A stretch of DNA of 43,750 nt. It comes from Rhodovarius lipocyclicus. Its GTDB lineage: Bacteria; Pseudomonadota; Alphaproteobacteria; Acetobacterales; Acetobacteraceae. Below, piece after piece: positions 24,454 through 32,842 of the stretch (its first letter is position 1; every line of letters starts with the position of its first letter). The stretch covers positions 1 through 43,750 of the forward strand of contig NZ_JAAABL010000034.1 of NCBI RefSeq assembly GCF_009900765.1, written 5' to 3'. Under the pieces are notes generated by a model. The model ran no database searches. It saw nothing but the letters and a program-made list of their open reading frames with translations, and was not told the DNA's origin. A program made the translations under genes and the position numbers.

Positions 24454-26109
24454 TTACCCTTCTCTGGGCCGCAGGCGGCTGGGCAGCAATTCGCCCCGCC
24501 GTTCCAGCAGCGGGTGCGCCACCCCCACCAGATGCGCGCCCACCCGCCGCAGATCCCGCACCGCATCCAGCAGGAAGCCGGGGGCCGCCCCGCCCTCGGC
24601 CGCCGCCACGCGCCGAGCGGCCTCGCGCTCCGGCTCCCGCAGGGCTTCCTTGGCGGTGACCAGCAGCCGGGCGGCGCTGGCGTCCTCGGTCATGAACACG
24701 GCCACCGCCAGGCGCAGCTGCTCGGCCAGGGTGGCGTGCATCTCGGCCAACTCCCCCTGTTCATGCGGGCCCAGCACCAGGCCGCGGCGCAGGCGCTTGG
24801 CGGCATGTTGGGCCAGGTCGCGCGCCAGCACGTCGGCGGCCTGTTCCAGCGCGATGGCGAAGGCCTGGATATCCTCCAGCCGGCGGGCCTCCTCGTCGGC
24901 CAGGGCCTCGGTGGGGATGGCGGCGAGGTAGGCATGGATGGCGTGGTGCAGGCGGTCCACCACATCGTCCATGCGGGCCAGGCTGCGGGTGGTGTCGCGC
25001 TCCTCGGCCGTGAAGGCGCGGGCGGAGGTGGCGAGCATCTCCTCCAGCGCGTCGGCCATGCGCAGCACCTCCCGCGTCGCATTGGCCAGCGCGACGGAGG
25101 GGGTGCCGAGCGCCGAGGCGTCCAGATAGCGGGGGGCGGCGGAGTCGGCCTCCGGCGGCGGTTCGGGCAGCAGCCGGGCCAGCAGGGCCGCCAACGGCCG
25201 CAGCAGCGGAAAGGCCAGCAGCGCGGTGGCCAGGTTGAACAGCAGATGCGCGTTGGCGACCAGCCGGGCAGGGGAGGGGTCGAAGGCCGTGAGCAGCCCC
25301 GTGGCCTGGGGCAGCGCCGCCAGCACCAGGGCGCAGCCCGCCAGCCGGTTCAGCAGGTTGCCCAGCGGCAGGCGCAGCCGGTCCCGCCCGCCCCCGCCGT
25401 TCCCCGGGCCGCCGCGCGCCTGCAGCAGCGGGTTCAGCGCGGTGCCCAGATTGGCGCCCAGCACCATGGCGATGGCGGCCTGCGGCCCGATCGCCCCGCC
25501 CCCGGCCAGGGAGGCGACGAACAGCACCCCCGCCACCGAGGAATGCGCGGCCCAGGCCACCACGGCCGCCAGCAGCAGGTTGGGCAGCGGGTCATGGGCC
25601 ACCAGCGCCAGCATGCCCGCCAGCACGGGCGAGGATTCGACCGGCCGCAGCGTGGCCGAGAGCTGGTGCAACGACAGCAGCATCAGCCCCAGCCCGATCG
25701 CCACCCGCCCCAGGTCCCGCCCGCGCGTGCGCGTGGCACCCCGGAAGGCCACCACCCCGCCCAGGATCAGCGGCGGATACAGCCAGCCCGCGTCGAAGGA
25801 CAGGAACTGCACGATCAGCGCCGTGCCGATATTGGCCCCCAGCATGGCCGCCAGCGCCGGCAGCAGCCCCACCGCCCCGGCCGCCGCGAAGGAAGAGACC
25901 ATGAGCGCGGTGGCGGTGCTGCTCTGCAACACGGCCGTGACGCCGAGCCCCGCCAGCACCGCGCGCCAGGGCCGGCCCAGCGCGCGGCCGAGCCCCGCCT
26001 GCAACCGCCCGCCGAAGGCGCGCTGCACCCCGCTCTGGACCATGTGCAGGCCCCAGAGCAGCAGGGCGGCCTCGCCGGCCAGTTCCAGCAGCAAGCGGGC
26101 TTCGTTCAT
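24454..26109 (-). CDS. Na/Pi cotransporter family protein with PhoU-like C-terminus
   Basis: The protein has 551 residues. The first Na/Pi repeat has [20 protein letters not shown] (QSST at 62-65) and [11 protein letters not shown]; the second has [21 protein letters not shown] and [12 protein letters not shown]. About eight membrane helices are followed by a charged helical C-terminal domain (about 330-551) with repeated MADALEEM and [11 protein letters not shown]-type helices like PhoU. Such proteins import phosphate with sodium or have a related role. It is divergent from pnp. Confidence 0.9.
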   Translation of the reverse strand: MNEARLLLELAGEAALLLWGLHMVQSGVQRAFGGRLQAGLGRALGRPWRAVLAGLGVTAVLQSSTATALMVSSFAAAGAVGLLPALAAMLGANIGTALIVQFLSFDAGWLYPPLILGGVVAFRGATRTRGRDLGRVAIGLGLMLLSLHQLSATLRPVESSPVLAGMLALVAHDPLPNLLLAAVVAWAAHSSVAGVLFVASLAGGGAIGPQAAIAMVLGANLGTALNPLLQARGGPGNGGGGRDRLRLPLGNLLNRLAGCALVLAALPQATGLLTAFDPSPARLVANAHLLFNLATALLAFPLLRPLAALLARLLPEPPPEADSAAPRYLDASALGTPSVALANATREVLRMADALEEMLATSARAFTAEERDTTRSLARMDDVVDRLHHAIHAYLAAIPTEALADEEARRLEDIQAFAIALEQAADVLARDLAQHAAKRLRRGLVLGPHEQGELAEMHATLAEQLRLAVAVFMTEDASAARLLVTAKEALREPEREAARRVAAAEGGAAPGFLLDAVRDLRRVGAHLVGVAHPLLERRGELLPSRLRPREG

Positions 26110-26490
26110 GTCGGGTTCTCATACATCCGGAGGACCGTAGGACTGCATGGCGAGGCATGCAATAAAACTGTCATAATGCCCCTCGCGCACGCGGCGCTGG
26201 TATTTCGCCGCCATCTCGTGCATAGGGGCCGCGCTGGCTGGCCTGTTACAGGGCTTGCCTTCAGCGGCGCGCCCTCAGCCGGCGCAGCTGCCCGTACCGG
26301 AGATGATCCGGCCCGGCATGGCATTTCCGGCCATGTGGGCGGCCTCAACCCTCTCGCCCCATTCCGGGACGACGGGCCCATCCGCACCGCATCGCCCGAA
26401 ATGCCGCATGCCAGACGGGTATCTGCGCAGTCTCGGCCGCCGTTTCGCAAACCCCGGGGGTGCCATGGGGCACCCCATGAAGGACGACGC
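26110..26490 (+). other. Long intergenic region and pnp leader
   Basis: These 381 bases separate divergent Na/Pi and pnp genes. No rpsO gene, the common neighbour of pnp, is present. A CATAAT box at 26172-26177 could be a -10. A perfect 8-bp stem GGGGTGCC/GGCACCCC (26457-26476, loop ATGG) ends 14 bases before the pnp ATG and might be an RNase III or autoregulation target as in E. coli, though it is much shorter. The frame of pnp stays open through the whole gap without family likeness. Confidence 0.5.
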
Positions 26491-28722
26491 ATGTTCGACA
26501 AGTATTTCCGCAAGGACATCGCCTGGGGCGGTCAGATCCTGTCGCTGGAGACAGGCAAGATCGCCCGCCAGGCCGATGGCGCGGTCATGGCCCGCCTGGG
26601 CGACACCATCGTGCTCTGCACCGTGGTCGGCGCCCGCGGCGTGAAGCCGGGTCAGGATTTCTTCCCCCTGACCGTGAACTACCAGGAAAAGGCCTTCGCG
26701 GCCGGCAAGATCCCCGGTGGCTTCTTCAAGCGTGAAGGCCGCCCGAGCGAGAACGAGACCCTCGTCTCCCGCCTCATCGACCGCCCCCTGCGCCCCCTCT
26801 TCCCCGAGGGCTTCCGCAACGAGGTGCAGGTCATCGCGACCGTGCTGTCGCATGACACGGAAAACAACCCGGATATCGTGGCGCTGGTCGGCTGCTCCGC
26901 CGCGCTGACGCTGTCGGGCATTCCCTTCTTCGGCCCGGTCGGCGCCGCCCGCGTGGGCTTCATCGACGGCCAGTACGTGCTGAACCCGACCGCGGCCCAG
27001 GTCGCGCAGTCCCGCCTGGACCTGGTGCTCGCCGGCACCGCCGAGGGCGTGCTGATGGTCGAGTCCGAGGCCGACGAGCTGCCGGAAGACGTGATGCTGG
27101 GCGCGCTGGAATTCGGCCACAAGGCCTTCCAGCCGGTCATCCAGGGCATCATCGAGCTCGCCGAGCACGCCGCCAAGGAGCCTTGGGACGTGGTGCTGGA
27201 GGACCCCGCGATCGAGGCCCTGAAGGCCCGCATCAAGGCACTCGGCACCGCCGGCATGACGGAGGCCTACAAGGTCACCGAGAAGCTCTCCCGCCAGAAG
27301 GCGGTGGGCGAGGCCAAGAAGGCCGTGGTCGCGGCGCTTGAGGCCGAGGGCGCCGATGTCGCCGCCGCCAAGGGCCTGCTGAAGGAGCTCGAGGCGGACG
27401 TGGTCCGCAACGCGATCCTGGACACGGGCATCCGCATCGACGGCCGCGACACCAAGACCGTGCGCCCGATCCTGGCCGAGGTGGGCGTTCTGCCCCGCGC
27501 CCATGGTTCGGCCCTGTTCACCCGTGGCGAGACCCAGGCCCTGTGCGTGGTCACGCTGGGCACCGGCCAGGACGAGCAGATCATCGACAGCCTCACGGGC
27601 GAATACCGTGAGAACTTCATGCTGCACTACAACTTCCCCCCGTACTCGGTGAACGAGACGGGCCGCATGGGCAGCCCCGGCCGCCGCGAGATCGGCCATG
27701 GCAAGCTGGCCTGGCGCGCCGTGCACCCCGTGCTGCCGGAGAAGGAGAAGTTCCCGTACACGATCCGCATCGTGTCCGAGATCACGGAGAGCAACGGCTC
27801 CTCCTCGATGGCGACGGTGTGCGGCGCGACCCTGTCCATGATGGACGCGGGCGTGCCCCTGCGCCGCCCCGTGGCCGGCATCGCCATGGGCCTGATCAAG
27901 GAAGACCGTGGCTACGCCGTCCTCTCCGACATCCTGGGCGACGAGGATCACCTCGGCGACATGGACTTCAAGGTGGCCGGCACCGATGCGGGCGTGACCA
28001 GCCTGCAGATGGACATCAAGATCACGTCCATCACGCTGGAAATCATGAAGGTCGCGCTGGCCCAGGCCAAGGATGGTCGCATCCATATCCTGGGTGAGAT
28101 GGCCAAGGGCATTTCCGGTGCCCGCAGCCAGGTGGCCGCCACCGCGCCGCGCATCACCGTGATCAACGTGCCGAAGGAGAAGATCCGCGACGTGATCGGC
28201 ACCGGCGGCAAGGTGATCCGCGAGATCGTCGAGCAGACCGGCTGCAAGATCGACATCGAGGATGACGGCACGATCAAGATCGCGTCCGCCAGCCAGGAGA
28301 ACACGGACGCGGCCATCGCCAAGATCCGCGGCATCACGGCCGAGGCCGAGATCGGCGCGATCTACACGGGCAAGGTCGTGAAGACCGCCGATTTCGGCGC
28401 CTTCGTGAACTTCCTCGGCGCCAAGGACGGCCTGGTCCACATCTCCGAGCTGGCCAATGAGCGCGTGAACAAGACCACCGATGTCGTCAAGGAAGGCGAT
28501 GCCGTGAAGGTCAAGGTCATCGGCTTCGACGACCGCGGCAAGGTGAAGCTGTCCATGCGCGTGGTCGACCAGGCCACGGGTGCGGACATCACCGAGCAGG
28601 TGGGCGAGCGCCGCCCGCGTGCCGAGGGCGAGGAAGGTGGCGAAGGCCGCGAGCGTGGTGGCGACCGTGACCGCGCCGACCGTGGCGACCGCCGCCCGCG
28701 CCGTCCGCGCCGCGACGACTGA
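26491..28722 (+). CDS. pnp: Polyribonucleotide nucleotidyltransferase (PNPase)
   Basis: The protein has 743 residues. There are two RNase PH domains; the second holds [17 protein letters not shown] and [22 protein letters not shown], the phosphate- and metal-binding core. The KH domain has [16 protein letters not shown] with the GXXG loop, and the S1 domain follows ([31 protein letters not shown]). The tail is a low-complexity Arg/Asp/Gly run. PNPase degrades RNA from the 3' end in the degradosome. The ATG at 26491 has AAGGA upstream and gives the standard N-terminus [10 protein letters not shown]; the frame is open much further upstream but without homology. Confidence 0.97.
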   Translation: MFDKYFRKDIAWGGQILSLETGKIARQADGAVMARLGDTIVLCTVVGARGVKPGQDFFPLTVNYQEKAFAAGKIPGGFFKREGRPSENETLVSRLIDRPLRPLFPEGFRNEVQVIATVLSHDTENNPDIVALVGCSAALTLSGIPFFGPVGAARVGFIDGQYVLNPTAAQVAQSRLDLVLAGTAEGVLMVESEADELPEDVMLGALEFGHKAFQPVIQGIIELAEHAAKEPWDVVLEDPAIEALKARIKALGTAGMTEAYKVTEKLSRQKAVGEAKKAVVAALEAEGADVAAAKGLLKELEADVVRNAILDTGIRIDGRDTKTVRPILAEVGVLPRAHGSALFTRGETQALCVVTLGTGQDEQIIDSLTGEYRENFMLHYNFPPYSVNETGRMGSPGRREIGHGKLAWRAVHPVLPEKEKFPYTIRIVSEITESNGSSSMATVCGATLSMMDAGVPLRRPVAGIAMGLIKEDRGYAVLSDILGDEDHLGDMDFKVAGTDAGVTSLQMDIKITSITLEIMKVALAQAKDGRIHILGEMAKGISGARSQVAATAPRITVINVPKEKIRDVIGTGGKVIREIVEQTGCKIDIEDDGTIKIASASQENTDAAIAKIRGITAEAEIGAIYTGKVVKTADFGAFVNFLGAKDGLVHISELANERVNKTTDVVKEGDAVKVKVIGFDDRGKVKLSMRVVDQATGADITEQVGERRPRAEGEEGGEGRERGGDRDRADRGDRRPRRPRRDD

Positions 28723-28745
28723 TCACGCTTCCCGCGTGGAACAAG

Positions 28746-28777
28746 GCGCCGCTCCCCACCGGGGGCGGCGCTTTTTT
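28746..28777 (+). terminator. Intrinsic terminator after pnp
   Basis: An 11-bp stem with one bulge, GCGCCGCTCCCC against GGGGGCGGCGC, loop ACC, is followed by TTTTTT (28772-28777). It lies 24 bases after the pnp stop and four bases before the end of the convergent Bug gene. Confidence 0.9.
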
Positions 28778-28781
28778 GTGG

Positions 28782-29747
28782 CTACTCCACGCGGATATTC
28801 GCCTGCCGGATCACATCGGCATAGGTCTGCGTGTAGCGCGTGATTTCCGTGCCGAAGCGCTCCGCGCCATGGGCCAGCACGGTATAGCCCACCGCCTCCA
28901 GCCGGGCTCGCACCTCGGGCTGGGTCAGCGCCTTCACCCAGGCGGCCTCCAGCCGGGCCCGCGCCGGGGAGGGCACATCGGCCCGCGCCAGCAAGCCGAA
29001 CCAACTGTCGGACAATACGAGCGGGTAGCCCAGCTCGGCCATGGTCGGGACATCGGGCAGTTCCGGCGCCCGCTCCGTGGCGGAGATGCCAAGCGCCCGC
29101 ATCTGCCCGCCCTGGATCATCTGCAGCACATCCGGCTTGGTGGCGAACATGAACTGGATGCGGTTGCCCATCAGGTCGTTATTCGCGGGCGCGTTGCCGT
29201 TATAGGGCACATGGATGGCATTCAACCCCGCCGCCGCCACGAATTGCTGGCCGCCCAGATGGTTCGATGTGCCGATGCCGTAGCTGCCGAAGGACAGCCC
29301 GTCGCCCGCGCGCTTGCCGGCCGCGACAAGCCCCGCGAAATCCCGCGCGACCGATGGGTGGACGACCAGCACATGCGCCGCCACCGTCGCCATGCAGATG
29401 GGCGCGAAATCGCGCAGCGAATTGTAGGGCATGGAAGGCCGCAACGTGATGTTGGCGGCGAAGCTGTTGGCCACCATTAGCAGCGTATGGCCATCGGCCG
29501 GGGCCCGGGCGGTTTCCTGGGTGCCGACGACGGTGGCCCCGCCGGGGCGGTAGTCCATGACCACCGCCTGGCCCAGATCGGCTTGCAGCGCGGCCTGGGC
29601 CAGGCGCACCACGGGGTCCATGGCGCCGCCGGCGGTGAAGGGGATGATGACGCGGATGGGCTGGCTGGGCGACCAGCCGCCTTGGGCACGGGCGGCACCG
29701 CCCAGGAAGGGCAGGGCAAGGGCAAGGCTGCGGCGGCTGAATCGCAT
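28782..29747 (-). CDS. Bug/TTT-family extracytoplasmic substrate-binding protein (2)
   Basis: The protein has 321 residues. The signal peptide MRFSRRSLALALPFLGGAARAQ precedes PIRVIIPFTAGGAMDPVVRLAQ and the ligand loop YRPGGATVVGTQETARAPADGHTLLM. SFGSYGIGTSNHLGG and PYNGNAPANNDLMGNRIQFMF are further Bug signatures. It is monocistronic and ends in the pnp terminator region. Its membrane partner is not in the window. About 290 bases upstream, up to 30038, hold no gene. Confidence 0.92.
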   Translation of the reverse strand: MRFSRRSLALALPFLGGAARAQGGWSPSQPIRVIIPFTAGGAMDPVVRLAQAALQADLGQAVVMDYRPGGATVVGTQETARAPADGHTLLMVANSFAANITLRPSMPYNSLRDFAPICMATVAAHVLVVHPSVARDFAGLVAAGKRAGDGLSFGSYGIGTSNHLGGQQFVAAAGLNAIHVPYNGNAPANNDLMGNRIQFMFATKPDVLQMIQGGQMRALGISATERAPELPDVPTMAELGYPLVLSDSWFGLLARADVPSPARARLEAAWVKALTQPEVRARLEAVGYTVLAHGAERFGTEITRYTQTYADVIRQANIRVE

Positions 29748-30037
29748 GGACGTCTCCGGAATGATGCCCCGATGCTCGGTGGACCGGCCCGCCGCCTCAA
29801 GCCGCCCGTGAGGTGGGAACGGCTTCGCCAGCCTGGCGGCTGAACGCGAAATGTGCAGTTCGTGCTATTTCCGAGGCTTTTAGTGGGATATTGGCCTCCG
29901 CGCGGAAGGTCTGGCGCGTCAACGGGCCCGGCCCGGCCCGGAAGCCGCATTGCAGGGCCTCCACACGCGTGATCGCCCCTTGGGTCCGGGCCGTTTTGCT
30001 ATTATGTGACCCCGATTATGTCTGAGGATGTCTTGCC

Positions 30038-31438
30038 GTGAAGGCCATCAACGCAATCCGCATGGGCGGCGCCGAGGTTCTGCCCCTGGTGGAGGGTGGC
30101 AAGGGTGTCGCCGTTTCCAATGGTGTGACCGCCGGTTCGTGGTCCGCCGCGGGCGGTGTGGGCACGCTGAGCGCCGTGAATGCCGACAGCTACGATGAGA
30201 ATGGCGAGGTGATCCGCCAGATCTATCATGGCCGCACCCGGCGCGAACGGCATGAGGAGCTGGTGGAATACGCCATCCGCGGCAGCATCGCCCAGGCGGA
30301 GCGCGCCCGTGACCTGGCCGGCCCCCGGGCCCGCATCCACGCCAATGTGCTGTGGGAGATGGGCGGGGCCGAGCGCGTGCTGCGCGGCATGCTGGAAGGC
30401 GCCAAGGGCCTGATCAACGGCATCACCTGCGGCGCTGGCATGCCCTACAAGCTGGCCGAGATCGCGCGCGAGTTCAGCGTGCACTATTACCCCATCGTCT
30501 CCTCCGGCCGTGCCTTCAGCGCGCTGTGGAAGCGCAGCTATTCCAAGGTGGGCGAATGGCTGGGCGGCGTGGTGTATGAGGACCCCTGGCTGGCCGGCGG
30601 CCACAACGGCCTGTCCAACAGCGAGGACCCCCGCAAGCCCGAACCCCCCTTCGGCCGCGTGCTGGCGCTGCGCCAGCAGATGCGCGCCTTCGGCCTGGGC
30701 GACACGCCCATCATCATGGCCGGCGGCGTGTGGTGGCTGGAGGAATGGGAGGACTGGATCGACAACCCCGAGCTCGGTCCCATCGCCTTCCAGTTCGGCA
30801 CCCGCCCGCTGCTGACCCAGGAAAGCCCGATCGGCGACGAGTGGAAGGCCCGGCTGATGCAGCTGGAGCCGGGCGACGTCTCGCTGCAGAACTTCTCGCC
30901 CACCGGCTTCTACAGCTCTGCCGTGCGCAATGATTTCCTGCGCCAGCTCGAAGGCCGCAGCGAGCGCCAGATCGCCTACTCGCCCGAGGCCGTGGGCGAC
31001 CACACCGCCGAATTCCTGGTGGGCCAGCGCCGCCGCCCCGTCTTCGTCACGCCGCATGACCGCGAGCGCGCCGAGACCTGGGAGGCCGCGGGCTTCACCG
31101 AGGCCCTGCGCACCCCCGACAGCACCCTGGTGTTCGAAACGCCGGAGGTCTCGCGTGAGGTGCTGAAGGACCAGGCCGATTGCATGGGCTGCCTCAGCCA
31201 GTGCCGCTTCTCCAACTGGTCGCAGCACTCGCCGGACCTGACCAACGGCAAGAAGGCCGATCCGCGCAGCTTCTGCATCCAGAAGAGCTTGCAGAACATC
31301 GCCCATGGCGGCTCCACCGAGCACAACCTGATGTTCGCGGGCCACAACGCCCCGCGCTTCAAGTCCGATCCCTTCTATTCCAACGGCTTCGTCCCCACGG
31401 TGAAGCAGCTGGTCGAGAGGATCATGACGGGCCGCTGA
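30038..31438 (+). CDS. Nitronate monooxygenase-like NAD(P)H-dependent flavin oxidoreductase
   Basis: The protein has 466 residues. The FMN-binding TIM barrel includes GKGVAVSNGVTAGSWSAAGGVGTLSAVN at the start, ANVLWEMGG, LINGITCGAGMP, PIVSSGRAFSALW, IIMAGGVWW and FQFGTRPLLTQESP. The first 340 residues fit the 2-nitropropane dioxygenase family. The C-terminal part is longer than in the classic enzyme and holds C382, C385, C389 and C413 (CMGCLSQC then SFC), a pattern that could bind an iron-sulfur cluster or zinc. The start is GTG with GAGGATG upstream; ATG does not occur in a better place. A TATTAT box at 30000-30005 may be the -10. The substrate is unknown. Confidence 0.85.
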   Translation: MKAINAIRMGGAEVLPLVEGGKGVAVSNGVTAGSWSAAGGVGTLSAVNADSYDENGEVIRQIYHGRTRRERHEELVEYAIRGSIAQAERARDLAGPRARIHANVLWEMGGAERVLRGMLEGAKGLINGITCGAGMPYKLAEIAREFSVHYYPIVSSGRAFSALWKRSYSKVGEWLGGVVYEDPWLAGGHNGLSNSEDPRKPEPPFGRVLALRQQMRAFGLGDTPIIMAGGVWWLEEWEDWIDNPELGPIAFQFGTRPLLTQESPIGDEWKARLMQLEPGDVSLQNFSPTGFYSSAVRNDFLRQLEGRSERQIAYSPEAVGDHTAEFLVGQRRRPVFVTPHDRERAETWEAAGFTEALRTPDSTLVFETPEVSREVLKDQADCMGCLSQCRFSNWSQHSPDLTNGKKADPRSFCIQKSLQNIAHGGSTEHNLMFAGHNAPRFKSDPFYSNGFVPTVKQLVERIMTGR

Positions 31439-31578
31439 TCCGCGGCCCGCTGCTTTCCTGATCTGGCGCAAGCCCGATGTGCCCCAAGCATGGCCATATG
31501 CCTGGGGGACATCGGTCTGTGCTTGACCGGATGCCGGTTCAGGACAAATTAACAAATGGAAACGCCCTGGAGGACGTC

Positions 31579-32559
31579 ATGCCTGAATTGACCCGCCGCG
31601 CCGCGCTGGCGATCCCTGCCCTCGGCCTTGCGGCCCCCGCCTTGGCCCAGCAGGGCTATCCCAGCCGGCCCATCACGATGATCGTCCCCTTCGCGGCCGG
31701 TGGCCCGACGGACACGGTGGCCCGTCTGCTGGCGACCGAGATGAGCAAGGACCTGGGCGGTTCCGTGGTGGTGGAGAATGTGGGCGGCGCCGGCGGCACG
31801 CTGGGCGCGCAGCGCACGGCCCAGGCCCGGCCGGATGGCTACAACATCCTGTGCCACCACATCGGCATGGCGACCATCCCGACCCTGTACCGCCGCCTGG
31901 CCTATGACCCGGTGAATGGCTTCGAGACGATCGGCATGATCACCGAAGTGCCGATGACCATCATCGCCCGTCGCAACATTCCCGCCAACAACCTGCAGGA
32001 GCTGGTGGCGCTGGTGCGGCGTGAGGGCATGGGCATCAACCTGGCCAATGCGGGCGTGGGGGCGGCCAGCCATCTGTGCGGCCTGCTGTTCCAGACCGCC
32101 ATCGGCACCCAGACCACCACCGTGCCCTATCGCGGCACGGGCCCGGCCATGAACGACCTGGTGGGCGGCACGGTGGACCTGATGTGCGACCAGACCACCA
32201 ACACCACCGAGCAGATCCGCGCCGGCACCGTGCGCGCCTTCGCGGTGACCACGCCGCAGCGCGTCGAGTCGCTGCCCAACATCCCCACCGCCGCCGAGGC
32301 CGGGCTGCCGAACATGGAAGTCAGCATCTGGCATGGGCTGTACGCGCCCAAGGGCACGCCGGCCGAGATCGTGAACCGCCTGTCGCAGAGCCTGCAAGTG
32401 GCGCTGCGCGTGCCCACGCTGGTGCAGCGCTTCAACGAGCTGGGCACCAGCCCGGTGCCGCAGGACCGCGCGACCCCCGCCTATCACCGCCAGTTCTGGC
32501 AGGCGGACATCGCCCGCTGGCGGCCGATCATCCAGGCGGCGGGCGCTTTCGCGGATTGA
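31579..32559 (+). CDS. Bug/TTT-family extracytoplasmic substrate-binding protein (3)
   Basis: The protein has 326 residues from ATG at 31579, preceded by TGGAGGACGTC. The signal peptide ends at PALAQQ. The mature part has RPITMIVPFAAGGPTDTVARLLA, ENVGGAGGTLGAQRTAQARPDGYNIL and VPYRGTGPAMNDLVGGTVDLMCDQ, a textbook Bug receptor. It lies 140 bases downstream of the flavin oxidoreductase. The gap has an imperfect stem-loop (about 31480-31510) and TTGACC at 31523-31528 followed by an AT-rich run that might be its own promoter. No TctAB partner is seen. Confidence 0.93.
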   Translation: MPELTRRAALAIPALGLAAPALAQQGYPSRPITMIVPFAAGGPTDTVARLLATEMSKDLGGSVVVENVGGAGGTLGAQRTAQARPDGYNILCHHIGMATIPTLYRRLAYDPVNGFETIGMITEVPMTIIARRNIPANNLQELVALVRREGMGINLANAGVGAASHLCGLLFQTAIGTQTTTVPYRGTGPAMNDLVGGTVDLMCDQTTNTTEQIRAGTVRAFAVTTPQRVESLPNIPTAAEAGLPNMEVSIWHGLYAPKGTPAEIVNRLSQSLQVALRVPTLVQRFNELGTSPVPQDRATPAYHRQFWQADIARWRPIIQAAGAFAD

Positions 32560-32574
32560 TGCCAGGGGGCTCCC

Positions 32575-32822
32575 GGGGGCTTCGCCCCCCGGCCCCCAGC
32601 AAGGGGCTCTGCCCCTTGCATCCCCGCCAAAGGCCGAAAGGCCCTTGGAACCCATGAGTTGGCGCCCTACCTTGGCAGGTGGGGCGCCATTTTCATTATA
32701 AAAATCAATGGTAAACACCTTCCCTGGATCAGCGCCAAACTGATCTAGGTCCAGGACCGAGCACGGTCCTGGCGGGGTCCAGGGGCGGAGCCCCTGGTGG
32801 GGGCCTCGGGGGGCGAAGCCCC
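32575..32822. repeat. Composite intergenic repeat, copy D
   Basis: It lies between the convergent Bug (3) and hyuB genes, inverted relative to copy B. Modules on the plus strand are: GGGGGC/GCCCCC (32575-32589), an 8-bp stem CAAGGGGC/GCCCCTTG with loop TCT (32600-32618), the AAAGGCCGAAAGGCCCTTGG module, core 32654-32744 (left arm degenerate ATGAGTTGGCGCC, right arm GCGCCAAACTGAT), the CCAGGACCG/CGGTCCTGG stem, CCAGGGGC/GCCCCTGG with loop GGA (32779-32797) and GGGGC/GCCCC (32810-32822). The complement of this copy matches copy B nearly base for base across the core. Confidence 0.85.
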
Positions 32823-32842
32823 TGAGTGCCGCGCCCCCTCCC

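Noticed and set aside
24010-26490. Very long open frame continuous with pnp, reading upstream through the Na/Pi gene
   Set aside because: The frame lacks stops because of high GC. PNPase homology begins at 26491 with a proper ribosome site; the upstream part is antisense to the Na/Pi cotransporter.
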